Shown: piece after piece, positions 18,636 to 27,025 of the stretch
Layout of the letters: each line of letters starts with the position of its first letter
How positions within the stretch are numbered: position 1 is the stretch's first letter
Origin: Treponema medium
GTDB taxonomy: Bacteria; Spirochaetota; Spirochaetia; Treponematales; Treponemataceae
Direction: 5' to 3'
Length of the DNA: 64,000 nt
Assembly: GCF_017161265.1 (NCBI RefSeq)
Contig: NZ_CP031393.1
Span: 868,001 to 932,000 of the forward strand
Translations under genes and position numbers: made by a program
The notes under the pieces: generated by a model
The model's database searches: none
What the model was told of the DNA's origin: nothing
What the model saw: only the letters and a program-made list of their open reading frames with translations

Positions 18636-18937
18636 ATTTCACCTCATATAAAATAAATTAGTATTTCAAAAATTGCGTGAAGGAAAGTTCAAAAAGTGAT
18701 AATTTAAAAGGGTTTTCTTTTCTGAACTGTCTGAAATTTTATAAATCGTTATTGTATAATGATTTATTTAATAAACAGACTTGTTTCACAAATAATCTTT
18801 TTGAATATACCGAATGAAAAATCATATCAGTTTTTTTTAACTTATACAAGATTGGGATAAAGTTTATCAATTAGATTGAGATTAGCATACAATAAGCATC
18901 CCAAACAATGGAATGCAGTTTCAAGGGCAGTTCCTCA

Positions 18938-19372
18938 CTAAAACATAAACAAAGGAATGTTTATTGCCATTGTATCTCCTATAAAAACTTTGTGTTTTTT
19001 GAAATTTCCGGGGAAACCTTTTCCGTCATAATTACTGAAGCCGAACGGCTCTTTCGGTATGCCTATTGCATTTGTGTTTAATTTTCCATCGTTGTTGACA
19101 TCATGGTAAACGCAAAAAGCATAATCGCCGGATTCCAGCGGTATATGATAAACTGCTTTTTCTCCATTTGCCGCTAGTTTGACAGTTCGGTATGGAAGCC
19201 GTTTATTAAAACTTTCAGCCGAATTATGAATACTGATAACAATCGTTCCAGAATTTTCTTTTATGCCGGTTATAACGATTTCTACATCATGAAGCGCTTC
19301 GTTCTGCGTCGTTTGGGAATACACCAAACCGAGAAGCGTCATACAAAAAAATACGGTAAATATTTTTTTCAT
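18938..19372 (-). CDS. Exported DUF2141 protein
   Basis: 144 aa with a signal peptide (KKIFTVFFCMTLLGLVYS). The body matches DUF2141: IVISIHNSAESFNK, then CVYHDVNNDGKLNTNAIGIP and PFGFSNYDGKG. Such proteins are periplasmic beta-sandwiches of unknown role. The start overlaps the stop of the ferredoxin gene upstream (ATGA), so it belongs to the TetR operon. Confidence 0.85.
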   Translation of the reverse strand: MKKIFTVFFCMTLLGLVYSQTTQNEALHDVEIVITGIKENSGTIVISIHNSAESFNKRLPYRTVKLAANGEKAVYHIPLESGDYAFCVYHDVNNDGKLNTNAIGIPKEPFGFSNYDGKGFPGNFKKHKVFIGDTMAINIPLFMF

Positions 19373-20142
19373 ATTGTTCCTTCCTTTACATAGTTTTTAA
19401 AGAGGCACTGTTCAAATACGTCCGTACCTATAAGCGTGATCGCCTTTGCGGGACAATTGTTTATGCAGCGGTAACATATCGTGCAGTTTCCGGGATAAAA
19501 CACGGCTTTTTTGTTTTTAATATGCAATGATTTTGAAGGGCAATTTGCCGCGCATGTTCCGCAGCCGATGCAGCGTTTCGCTCGGATATTAAGCCGTTCG
19601 CTCAGTTTTTTGGCATGCTGTTTAAACCACAGACGTTGTCCGAACAAACCTACAATTCTGTGTAAAAATGATAAACCGTCTTTCGGATATATTCCTTGTT
19701 TTATACCTTCCGCCGTTTGTACAATCTTTTTTTTCGCCGCCGATATGAGCGCGATATTTTCATCGGGCTTTTTTTTCAACAGTTTTACATCGGCAATGCA
19801 GTCCGGCATGTGTATGTGTAGGCCGCCCGTAACGGAAGCTCCGCATTTTCGAAGTAGCCGAGCCGCAAGTCCTGCTCCGTCTCCGCTGAAAAGTCCCATT
19901 GTCGTAATAACAAAAACGCGCTTTCCGCAAAACATATCGGCATGTTCTAAAATAAATGTTTTTACAATACGCGGAATGTCGCTAAAATAAATAGGGTACC
20001 CGAGCGCGATTTCATCCGATATGCGTAAAACATCAAGAGCTTCAGTTGCTTCTATGCTGACAGCTTTGCCGCCGGTCGTTTTTGTCAATACTTCCATGCA
20101 GTATTTTGTATTGCCCGTTCCGCTAAAATAAATTCCGTTCAT
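19369..20142 (-). CDS. EFR1-type flavodoxin/ferredoxin fusion protein
   Basis: 257 aa. The N-terminal flavodoxin-like domain starts GIYFSGTGNTKYC (FMN phosphate loop) and has ALGYPIYFSDIP. The C-terminal part carries two 4Fe-4S motifs, CIGCGTCAANCPS at about residues 194-206 and CTICYRCINNCPA at about 222-234. This layout is the EFR1 family, cytoplasmic electron carriers. It lies 13 bp after tetR and is expected to be under its control. The partner enzyme is unknown. Confidence 0.88.
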   Translation of the reverse strand: MNGIYFSGTGNTKYCMEVLTKTTGGKAVSIEATEALDVLRISDEIALGYPIYFSDIPRIVKTFILEHADMFCGKRVFVITTMGLFSGDGAGLAARLLRKCGASVTGGLHIHMPDCIADVKLLKKKPDENIALISAAKKKIVQTAEGIKQGIYPKDGLSFLHRIVGLFGQRLWFKQHAKKLSERLNIRAKRCIGCGTCAANCPSKSLHIKNKKAVFYPGNCTICYRCINNCPAKAITLIGTDVFEQCLFKNYVKEGTI

Positions 20143-20155
20143 ATACTATGCTCCA

Positions 20156-20758
20156 TTATTTTAAAAAGGACGGTTCAAGCAAATCCATAAAATCGGTGAT
20201 TTTTTCTTTCCAGTTTTTGTCGTAGTGGACATTTTTCATTGTCGCTAACGCAGTAAGGCCGTGTATAAAAGCCCATATCGTTATTACAATGTCGTTTTGC
20301 TTTTCCTTCGGATATTGATTTTGCTTGAGTAATGAAAGAACACTGTTTTTATACAGAATAAAAGGACTATAATTTTCCTCATCTGGTATAGATAACGTTA
20401 AATCCACCTTTATATCGGATTTGGAATATAAAAACTGAAAATAGGCGGGATTTTCAATAAAAAAAGAAACATAGGCTATACCTAGATTTTTTAACAATCC
20501 GGCAGTATCTTTATTTTCACTGATAGCCGTTTCGAGTGCTTTTGAAAAACGCTTGGTGATATGCAGCTGCATTGCATTAAGTAATTCTTCTTTGTTGTGA
20601 AAATGACTGTAGGGAGCAGCATGGCTGACTTTGCAAGCTGCGGCAGCTTTTCTTAGCGAAAAAGATTGCAAGCCTTCGGTATTGACGATTTCGATACCCT
20701 TTTCAATTAATAGATTTTTTAGATCCTTGCGATGATACGGCAGATTCGATTCACACAT
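20156..20758 (-). CDS. TetR/AcrR-family repressor
   Basis: 200 aa from ATG 20758, chosen because AGGAAGG lies 8 bases upstream. An earlier ATG at 20785 falls inside the operator palindrome. The N-terminal helix-turn-helix is typical (EKGIEIVNTEGLQSFSLRKA, then VSHAAPYSHFHNKEELL). The C-terminal ligand domain resembles the WHG/TetR_C_13 type. It heads an operon with the EFR1 ferredoxin and DUF2141 genes and is probably autoregulated through the 24-bp inverted repeat in front of it. The ligand is unknown. Confidence 0.9.
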   Translation of the reverse strand: MCESNLPYHRKDLKNLLIEKGIEIVNTEGLQSFSLRKAAAACKVSHAAPYSHFHNKEELLNAMQLHITKRFSKALETAISENKDTAGLLKNLGIAYVSFFIENPAYFQFLYSKSDIKVDLTLSIPDEENYSPFILYKNSVLSLLKQNQYPKEKQNDIVITIWAFIHGLTALATMKNVHYDKNWKEKITDFMDLLEPSFLK

Positions 20759-20770
20759 AAACACCTTCCT

Positions 20771-20829
20771 CTCTAATCTTGACATTGTTAAGATGATAGC
20801 TAAAAATCTTTACAATGTCAAGATTAGAG
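20771..20829. promoter_or_regulatory. TetR operator: 24-bp inverted repeat
   Basis: Arms 20771-20794 (CTCTAATCTTGACATTGT…) and 20806-20829 are inverted copies with a single mismatch, separated by 11 bp. Each arm contains TTGACA, so each half could cover a -35 box. It ends 12 bp before the tetR start codon and is the obvious autoregulatory site. Confidence 0.8.
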
Positions 20830-20873
20830 CATCAATATTGAAGAGATATCTGATAAATTGTTCCTGAAATTCG

Positions 20874-21665
20874 CTATCCTCCATAGGCAGAATAGACTTT
20901 CATCCCTCTTTTCCACACCATTGTACACGATATACCAAGGATTGTTATCCAGCCGAATGCTTTGCATAAAGAAAAGAGAGCGGAATGCATCGGCATATCA
21001 TCGAGTAAAAGACTTACCGGAATATGAGAGATAAAGGCAAAGGGGAGGTTTTTTAAAAAGGTAAATACGGATTTTGGTAAAAGGACGAGCGGGAAAATAA
21101 TACCGGCGGAAATATTTTTAAGTACCCGTATTGAGGTATACAGTGAAGAAACTCGAGAAAAATAAAAACTATAGAGCGCTATCAAAAAATCAATTAAAAA
21201 GTTGATAAGATACCCTGTAACTAAAAAAGCTGCAAAAAAGACAATCTTCCATACGGACAACATAAATATAAAATATCTGTGCAGCACAAAATATAAAACC
21301 GTAATCGGAAGGGCATTCATAGCAATAAAAACAAAACGATACGGTAAATCGACGGCAAGTTGATACAATGTATAGTTATACGGTTTTATCAGATACTGAT
21401 TGAGAGAACCGAGTCTTATATCATCTGAAATTTTGAATACGGAAGTTGTCGAAGTAATATTGTATGTAATTAACGTTAAAAAGTAATACGACACTATTCC
21501 GCTTGCTTCAAGAGGAATGGTGCTGCTCTGAGCAGTAACGGCAAGCCACAATAAGACATTAACGGTAAAAGGAACGAGCGAAAACAAAAATCCTGAAATA
21601 AAATTAGCTCTGTATTCCAATTGATTTGCTAAGCTTATCTTAAAAATTTTATAATAAGTATTCAT
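20874..21665 (-). CDS. ABC-2 type exporter permease (second of two)
   Basis: 263 aa with about six membrane segments and the ABC-2/DUF990 pattern: KISLANQLEYRANFISGFLF at the start, DDIRLGSLNQYLIKPYNY in the first cytoplasmic loop. It lies 41 bp after the ATPase gene. Together with the other permease it would form a heterodimeric membrane channel. The substrate is unknown; related systems export drugs or antibiotics. It ends 45 bp before the TetR operator, but that repressor reads away from it. Confidence 0.85.
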   Translation of the reverse strand: MNTYYKIFKISLANQLEYRANFISGFLFSLVPFTVNVLLWLAVTAQSSTIPLEASGIVSYYFLTLITYNITSTTSVFKISDDIRLGSLNQYLIKPYNYTLYQLAVDLPYRFVFIAMNALPITVLYFVLHRYFIFMLSVWKIVFFAAFLVTGYLINFLIDFLIALYSFYFSRVSSLYTSIRVLKNISAGIIFPLVLLPKSVFTFLKNLPFAFISHIPVSLLLDDMPMHSALFSLCKAFGWITILGISCTMVWKRGMKVYSAYGG

Positions 21666-21706
21666 AATTTTTTCCTATAGTGAATTAAAAATAGTGGCAT
21701 AAAAAA

Positions 21707-22729
21707 TCACTCATCTGCTTTGTACAATTTTCTGATAACGTCTTCCATGGATATATTTTCAATGGTAATATCGCTTAAATCTTCAATAAACTCATTGGAA
21801 ATATTTTTTAGTATATCTAAACTTTCAGTTGAATCCGCAGAAATTTTTACCGTATCGTCAGCTGTTTTTTCTGCAGTGCCGATTCCTTTTTGTTGAAGCA
21901 TAGTTATTATTTTTTCAGCTGCCGGAAATTTTAATTTGAGGATAAAATATTTTTGATTGAGAAAGGTGTTTTTAAAATTAATAAAAGAATCCGAGTATAT
22001 CTTTTCTCCGTTATTTATTAAAATCAATTCGCTGCAAAGAGAAACAATATCGTTAAAATTATGACTTGTTAATATAAGCGTCGCATGATACGTACTGCAA
22101 TAGTGCTTTAAAAAATCCCGTATGTTGTATTGCGTAATGACATCAAGGCCTATTGTAGGTTCATCAAGGAAAATGAGTTTCGGTTTATGAATTAAAGCCG
22201 CTATCAATTCCATCTTCATCCGTTCCCCCAACGACAGCCGCCTCACCTGAACATTTACCTGTTTTTCTACACCGAGTATTTCAATCATTGTATGCAGCGT
22301 TTTTTGATAGTCGGTATTTTCAATTTCATAAATTGTTTTATTAAGTTCAAAAGAATCAATGGCAGGTAGATCCCACCAAAGTTGACTCTTGTTTCCCATC
22401 ACCATCGAAATTTGCCGCAGATACTCTTTTTTCTTTTCAAAGGGATTATAATGCAAGACATTCAGATTTCCTGTCGTCGGAAGTATTACACCGGATAGCA
22501 TTTTGAGGGTCGTCGTTTTTCCTGCGCCGTTTAAACCGATTAACCCCGTTATCGAGCCCTGAGTAATTTGAAAAGAAAGATTTTTTACCGCAGGCTTATA
22601 CAATTTTTCACGTTTAAACAAGTTTTTAATACTGCCTTTCAACCCTGCCTCTTTTTTATAATACGTATAACTTTTGCAAATATTTTCTGCAACAATAATC
22701 TTCTCGCTTCTAACTACCCGATCCGACAT
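21707..22729 (-). CDS. ABC transporter ATP-binding protein
   Basis: 340 aa. Walker A GLIGLNGAGKTTTLK at about residues 63-77, Q-loop region SMVMGNKSQLWWDLP, signature RRLSLGERMKMELI, Walker B KLIFLDEPTIGLD, and H-loop LTSHNF are all present. The last 90 residues form a C-terminal accessory domain. It overlaps the first permease gene by 20 bp and precedes the second by 41 bp, giving a permease-ATPase-permease operon. Confidence 0.95.
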   Translation of the reverse strand: MSDRVVRSEKIIVAENICKSYTYYKKEAGLKGSIKNLFKREKLYKPAVKNLSFQITQGSITGLIGLNGAGKTTTLKMLSGVILPTTGNLNVLHYNPFEKKKEYLRQISMVMGNKSQLWWDLPAIDSFELNKTIYEIENTDYQKTLHTMIEILGVEKQVNVQVRRLSLGERMKMELIAALIHKPKLIFLDEPTIGLDVITQYNIRDFLKHYCSTYHATLILTSHNFNDIVSLCSELILINNGEKIYSDSFINFKNTFLNQKYFILKLKFPAAEKIITMLQQKGIGTAEKTADDTVKISADSTESLDILKNISNEFIEDLSDITIENISMEDVIRKLYKADE

Positions 22730-23501
22730 AACGCTTTACTCCTTTTTTAAAAATAAAATTTGATAATAACAAAAATAGTACATTTAAGATAAAAGCATAG
22801 AAAATAGCGCGTACAGATAATTGTTTAACGATGAACAGAACAGGGAAATTAAAGCAAACAAACAAGGGAATAACAAAGGTTAGAATTTTTTGAATCACTT
22901 TCGGATATATCTGCATCGGTTTATTTCCAATAGTAATTAATTCCGAGCCTATCCCCATAACAATATCCATCCGCATAAACCAAAAAGCAAGGCTCATCAA
23001 TATAAACATAATCGAATAAATTAGAAAAAAGCCATTCAGTGAAAGCAGAATATACATCACTCCTTTTAACGGTGTGATAGGGATATTCAATTGTATAAGG
23101 CAATATATCAAACCAATAGTGTTGATGGCGATGTTTTTTATTTGCGGAATGTCGAATGCATGGCATGAAATATTAAAGCGCGGATTTAACGGTTTTAATA
23201 ATATAAAATCCAAGGTGCCGGTATTGATCATTTCGGGCAGTCTTTTTAATCCCGGTACTATCGCAAAAGTAAACACAGAATCCGTCAATCCGCCCTGAAA
23301 AGTCAACATCAGCATTTGATATTTATCCCACCCGTTTATCGTGTTGGTATGAATAAAAATTGTGTCTATAAAAATGATATACATAAAAAGCCATACAAGC
23401 TCAAAGGTGCCGCCGCTTATAAAATCAAACTTATATTCCAGTAGGTTCATAAGGGAACCTTTAAAATAGGCTTTTAATAGTAGAAGGTATCTTTTCATCA
23501 T
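22710..23501 (-). CDS. ABC-2 type exporter permease (first of two)
   Basis: 263 aa from ATG 23501 (MMKRYLLLLKAYFKGSLMN), with GGAAAG about 11 bases upstream; an upstream in-frame TTG is less likely. Six or so membrane helices and the loop GLKRLPEMINTGTLDFILLK fit the DUF990/ABC-2 family, paralogous to the permease at 20874-21665. It opens the exporter operon. Confidence 0.85.
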   Translation of the reverse strand: MMKRYLLLLKAYFKGSLMNLLEYKFDFISGGTFELVWLFMYIIFIDTIFIHTNTINGWDKYQMLMLTFQGGLTDSVFTFAIVPGLKRLPEMINTGTLDFILLKPLNPRFNISCHAFDIPQIKNIAINTIGLIYCLIQLNIPITPLKGVMYILLSLNGFFLIYSIMFILMSLAFWFMRMDIVMGIGSELITIGNKPMQIYPKVIQKILTFVIPLFVCFNFPVLFIVKQLSVRAIFYAFILNVLFLLLSNFIFKKGVKRYVGSGS

Positions 23502-23568
23502 GCTGTACGTTCTTTCCGGAAGAAGCCGGCTTAAAATAAATTGCAACGAATACTATCACAGCACAGCG

Positions 23569-23597
23569 ACAGCTATATGTCGTAATTGGATAAAAAA
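23569..23597 (+). repeat. 29-bp direct repeat, left copy
   Basis: ACAGCTATATGTCGTAATTG followed by GATAAAAAA. It is identical to 25348-25376, where it covers the last codons and stop of the WYL regulator gene (minus strand). The two copies flank the two exported-protein genes. Confidence 0.75.
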
Positions 23598-23663
23598 GTT
23601 TGAGAAATTCTTCAGTAAGGGAAATTTCTGTTATGGAGAATACTGCAAAGTGTGTTATAATCA

Positions 23664-23772
23664 ACATACCCCGACGCTTGCGTCGAGGTATGTTGTTCTC
23701 AAAAGGTGGTTGCAGTCGGCTTTAATACCCTTTGTTACGGCGCAAGCGTCGGGGTATTAAACCCTCCGCACG
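23664..23772 (+). repeat. Palindromic mobile repeat (CCCCGACGC family), copy 3
   Basis: 109 bp from ACATACCCCGACGC to CCCTCCGCACG, flanked by AATCA (23659-23663) and AATAA (23773-23777). It is nearly identical to copy 2 but lacks the inner TACAATGC hairpin. It ends 30 bp before the start of the following gene and so forms part of its leader. Confidence 0.8.
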
Positions 23773-23802
23773 AATAAACATAAGATATTACGGAGAAAAA
23801 CT

Positions 23803-24369
23803 ATGTTTAATATGAAAAAGAACATCACATTGATTATGCTAAGCATTGCACTTTTTACGGGCTTTAATTCTCTGCTTTTTGCAGAAAAAAATAAGGAGAA
23901 TTCTATGTCCTATGTAGGAAAATGGGTATTTCATTCAATTATGAGTATGGATGAAAGCGGCAGAACTACGTTCCTTAATGCCGAGGAGTATCTAAACACG
24001 TTGCCTGATTTCATCGATAAAAATAATACAGCTGCAGTCGAAGAAGAACGACGCGAGAGAAAGACTAGGATAAACTCTGTGTTGGAAATTTGTGAAGACG
24101 GTATGATTTATATGCTTATGTCGATTCCTGATAATGTACCTCAAGAAAAAATTGATAAAGCCGTCGAAGCGGAGGTAATCACGCTCCGTCATGGAATGAT
24201 GATGCTTGGTAAACCTCAGCCTTGGGAAGACAGGAACGGTGAGTTATGGGTACAAATCGGAACGGTTGATTTTTTTGACGGTCAAGGCCAAAAACCTAAT
24301 TGGGAAAAATGTGTTATCGAAAACGGTCTATTGACATTTGTTACGACCCGTTACAAAAAAGCCGAGTAA
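23803..24369 (+). CDS. Exported protein of unknown function
   Basis: 188 aa. A signal peptide (KKNITLIMLSIALFTGFNSL) ends near LLFA/EK. The mature part is acidic with no domain that I recognise; GKWVFHSIMSMDESGR may be a lipocalin-like first strand, and the C-terminus has WVQIGTVDFFDGQGQ. GGAG lies 8 bases before ATG 23803; the Met at codon 4 is an alternative. It is followed 29 bp later by another exported protein, both between 29-bp direct repeats. Confidence 0.7.
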   Translation: MFNMKKNITLIMLSIALFTGFNSLLFAEKNKENSMSYVGKWVFHSIMSMDESGRTTFLNAEEYLNTLPDFIDKNNTAAVEEERRERKTRINSVLEICEDGMIYMLMSIPDNVPQEKIDKAVEAEVITLRHGMMMLGKPQPWEDRNGELWVQIGTVDFFDGQGQKPNWEKCVIENGLLTFVTTRYKKAE

Positions 24370-24398
24370 TCAGGCTTGCAATATGGAGTTAACACAAT

Positions 24399-25340
24399 AT
24401 GAATAGAAAAATTGTATCGATTATTTTCACTCTTGCCGTTTTAACTGCAGGAGCTTCCGCTCTTTTTGCAGAGGAACCTGTAACGATCAAAACGCTCTTT
24501 AAACTCTTACCTGAAAAAGCATTAAAGCCTGTTTTTGATAATTTTAACTTGGATACGGCAAACAGGGATTCGTACATTGAGGTCTGCGATGAGAAAAACC
24601 GGTATTTGAGCCTTAAAAGCAAGTACGGTTTCGAAATGTGTTATTGGGATGTAAAAGGCGATAAAAAACTTATTTTGGTAAGTTACGACGGTGCCGACTC
24701 TGAAGTCTTTTATCTTTACAATAAAGGCAAAATTTCCGAAACGAACGATTTCGGCATAAAAACAATAAAAGAACAGATCAAAAAAAGCCCTGCATTTCAA
24801 GGTATGAATGATTTGATACGTTTTTATCCGCTGCGGGACAACACTTCGCTTGCGGTAATGATAAACCAACTTGATTGTATGATTTTTAAGTGGAAAAATG
24901 AAAAATTTGTTCGCATTAGCGACTATGTACTAAAAGAAACCGATGATGAAGCAGATGTTTACAGTATATTATTGAGCGGTTTTGTAAACGCTCTTAATGC
25001 CCATGATGCGACTTCTTGTTTGCAGTATATTAAACCTGAATATATCGCATTCCAATGTATGGATATGTTCCAAGGACGGGCTGAACAATTCATTTGTAAA
25101 CTTATTGCAGGACAAACTGAAAACATTGGCTACATTACACCGAATAGGCTGGAGGATATAAAAAAGGCAACCTACAGCTTAAATCCTAATGCACCCGATA
25201 GCAAACCTGAGTTTATGATTATTATTGAACTTATCGGCGGGCGTACCTACACCTATTTTCCCAAGGTTGAAAATATTGAAGAAGCTGAAATATATGGGCT
25301 GCCAATTCAATATCTTTATCTTGTCGGAGCGATGGAATAA
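24399..25340 (+). CDS. Exported protein of unknown function
   Basis: 313 aa with a signal peptide (NRKIVSIIFTLAVLTAGASA, cleavage before EEPV). The mature protein has no domain that I recognise. A hydrophilic beta-rich first half (RYLSLKSKYGFEMCYWDV) is followed by a helical part with ALNAHDATSCLQYIKPEYIA, which recalls NTF2-like or DUF4348-type secreted domains only loosely. It shares an operon with the gene before it and ends 11 bp from the convergent WYL gene. Confidence 0.7.
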   Translation: MNRKIVSIIFTLAVLTAGASALFAEEPVTIKTLFKLLPEKALKPVFDNFNLDTANRDSYIEVCDEKNRYLSLKSKYGFEMCYWDVKGDKKLILVSYDGADSEVFYLYNKGKISETNDFGIKTIKEQIKKSPAFQGMNDLIRFYPLRDNTSLAVMINQLDCMIFKWKNEKFVRISDYVLKETDDEADVYSILLSGFVNALNAHDATSCLQYIKPEYIAFQCMDMFQGRAEQFICKLIAGQTENIGYITPNRLEDIKKATYSLNPNAPDSKPEFMIIIELIGGRTYTYFPKVENIEEAEIYGLPIQYLYLVGAME

Positions 25341-25347
25341 AAAAGGA

Positions 25348-25376
25348 ACAGCTATATGTCGTAATTGGATAAAAAA
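25348..25376 (+). repeat. 29-bp direct repeat, right copy
   Basis: Identical to 23569-23597. On the minus strand this copy encodes the last residues (FLSNYDI) and the stop of the WYL regulator, so the left copy is probably a displaced fragment of this gene end. Confidence 0.75.
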
Positions 25377-26272
25377 CTTTTTGCTGTTTTTACAAGTTCC
25401 GTTTGATAATCTTTAGGAGATACGACGGTAACTGCATTCCCGAAGCTGAGGAGTAAGGCCTTCCACAACCGTTCTTTTGCAGGAACACGGATATGGGTTT
25501 TATATTTTTGAGACGGCAGTGTTTCGATAACGGAGTCGGGAAAATACTCTTCGATGAGGGGAATTTCCGCTTCGGAAAAAACGATTTCTATATCAATGCA
25601 GGTCTTGTAATACGCAAGTTCAGCTTCTCTCATCCTCTGCTGTATATCGCCATGATTTGCAGCGGCAGTTTCTTTTGAGATGGCAAGCGTTTGAATCCGT
25701 GCAACTTTAAAAGTTCGATACTCTTTTGTTTCTTTAAGGTATGTAAACAAATACCACGCATACCATTTGTAATGAATGGCAAGCGGTTCCGCACAAATAT
25801 GCGAACTTTTTCCTTCTGAATTACGGTAATCGAATACGATATACTTTTTATCACTTATCGCTTTTTCCAACAGTAGATTGAAATCTTGTACTTTTTTATT
25901 TTCTTTTGTAACGCTAAAATCCCAAAAGACTTTTTGCCCGTCTCCTTTTTCAATAATTGCATTGTATTTTTTGATTAAAGAATTTAAGCTCTCGTTTGTG
26001 TATGACGTTGCAAGGCTTTCCAACGCATTGGCAATGATTTGCTGTTCGCTGTTTTTGACGGTGAGGTTCTTTATTTTATAATGTTCTAAAACGGCATAAC
26101 CGCCGTACTTTCCGCCTAATGTATATACCGGTATACCGGCTTCGGCGATACTCGCCATATCGCGCTGAATAGTCCTCACCGATACCTTAAAATACTCGGC
26201 TAAGTATTTTGCAGAGACTTTTTCATGATTTAATAAATAGATAATTATTTCAAGAAGTCGTTCCAGTTTCAT
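25352..26272 (-). CDS. WYL-domain helix-turn-helix transcriptional regulator
   Basis: 306 aa from ATG 26272 (KLERLLEIIIYLLNHEKVSA). The open frame extends to 26395, but that part runs through a repeat hairpin and is probably not coding; ATG 26293 is a further option. The N-terminal winged helix has LAEYFKVSVRTIQRDMASIA, followed by GIPVYTLGGKYGGY. The WYL domain shows AEPLAIHYKWYAWYLFTYL and the arginine-rich EYRTFKVARI. WYL proteins sense ligands or single-stranded DNA and often control defence genes. The target here is unknown. Confidence 0.88.
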   Translation of the reverse strand: MKLERLLEIIIYLLNHEKVSAKYLAEYFKVSVRTIQRDMASIAEAGIPVYTLGGKYGGYAVLEHYKIKNLTVKNSEQQIIANALESLATSYTNESLNSLIKKYNAIIEKGDGQKVFWDFSVTKENKKVQDFNLLLEKAISDKKYIVFDYRNSEGKSSHICAEPLAIHYKWYAWYLFTYLKETKEYRTFKVARIQTLAISKETAAANHGDIQQRMREAELAYYKTCIDIEIVFSEAEIPLIEEYFPDSVIETLPSQKYKTHIRVPAKERLWKALLLSFGNAVTVVSPKDYQTELVKTAKSFLSNYDI

Positions 26273-26311
26273 AGATAAAATTTCAATCGACATCCTCTGC
26301 GCGGAGCCTTT

Positions 26312-26343
26312 GTCAAAACCATACATCCGTGTATAGTTTTGAC
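26312..26343. repeat. Hairpin with CATCCGTG apex, upstream of the WYL gene
   Basis: Arms GTCAAAACCATACA and TGTATAGTTTTGAC (one mismatch) enclose TCCG. The centre CA-TCCG-TG is shared by hairpins at 26388, 28005 and, on the other strand, 41401-41432, whose arms are unrelated. Confidence 0.7.
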
Positions 26344-26387
26344 TGCGATGTTGTTGATATGCCAAAACACCGCTACTGCATGGAGCC

Positions 26388-26405
26388 ACCGCCATCCGTG
26401 GCGGT
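26388..26405. repeat. Hairpin with CATCCGTG apex beside a CCGCTACTGCA core
   Basis: ACCGCCA-TCCG-TGGCGGT, 7-bp arms. Just before it (26370-26385) is CCGCTACTGCATGGAG, which matches the core of the repeat units at 28024-28060 and 41302-41338. Confidence 0.7.
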
Positions 26406-26420
26406 AGAAAAACGGTGGTA

Positions 26421-26483
26421 TAAAATCCTCCGTACGAATCAACAACCCCGACGCAAGCGTCGGGGTATTAAACCCTCCGCACG
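26421..26483 (+). repeat. Palindromic mobile repeat (CCCCGACGC family), shortened copy 4 with a second right end
   Basis: 26442-26483 reads ACAACCCCGACGC, then GCGTCGGGG and TATTAAACCCTCCGCACG, flanked by AATCA (26437-26441) and AATAA (26484-26488). Immediately before it, 26421-26436 (TAAAATCCTCCGTACG) is the right end of another copy. Two elements therefore lie in tandem at the same AATCA site. Confidence 0.75.
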
Positions 26484-26499
26484 AATAAAACCGTGCTTA

Positions 26500-26934
26500 T
26501 TACCAAATCAATCTCAGCGCTGCAATTATTCCTATTATAATTATAACAACAGCGACGGCTAATTTTCGGCGTGTGCGGTATTCTTGCTCGGTTTTTGAGT
26601 TCCGTTTAAGAACGTATCGATCAAAGAGGACGATTGCTGCTATTCCAAGGATAATTAAGATGATAAATCCTATAAGACCATAGCCGGTTTTATCGGAATA
26701 TCCTATAAGGATATCCGAGCCTGAGCCATCGCCGATAAATATATCTCTTTTCAACTTTAGAAGAATTGCAATAAAAGATATAACGAGGAGGAATAAGAAG
26801 ATCAGCACAGTAAAAAAGTATTGCCGGTATAACGGATCGTTTTTTGTCTTCATATTTAAAAAGGTTTTGACGGCAATTGAGCCGAGAACGGTAAGCGCAA
26901 GGGCATATATAATACAAACAATAATAAGCTGCAT
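26500..26934 (-). CDS. Small membrane protein of unknown function
   Basis: 144 aa from ATG 26934, with GGAG 6 bases upstream; the frame runs a little further up without a ribosome site. Four hydrophobic segments (LIIVCIIYALALTVL, FFTVLIFLFLLVISFIAILL, GLIGFIILIILGIAAIVLF, VAVVIIIIGIIAALRLIW) alternate with short charged loops. I recognise no family. It lies divergent from the FKBP gene. Confidence 0.65.
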   Translation of the reverse strand: MQLIIVCIIYALALTVLGSIAVKTFLNMKTKNDPLYRQYFFTVLIFLFLLVISFIAILLKLKRDIFIGDGSGSDILIGYSDKTGYGLIGFIILIILGIAAIVLFDRYVLKRNSKTEQEYRTRRKLAVAVVIIIIGIIAALRLIW

Positions 26935-27025
26935 TTTTTCTCCATTTCTACTGCAAAACATTGACTTTTTTAGTCATTGTTAGTATCGTCATAAAACCTA
27001 ATTTTATTATTTATGGATGTGAAAA

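Noticed and set aside
20771-20829. Intrinsic terminator for the ABC exporter operon
   Set aside because: Both long arms are TTGACA-containing without a GC-rich stem or T-run, and the position before tetR fits an operator better.
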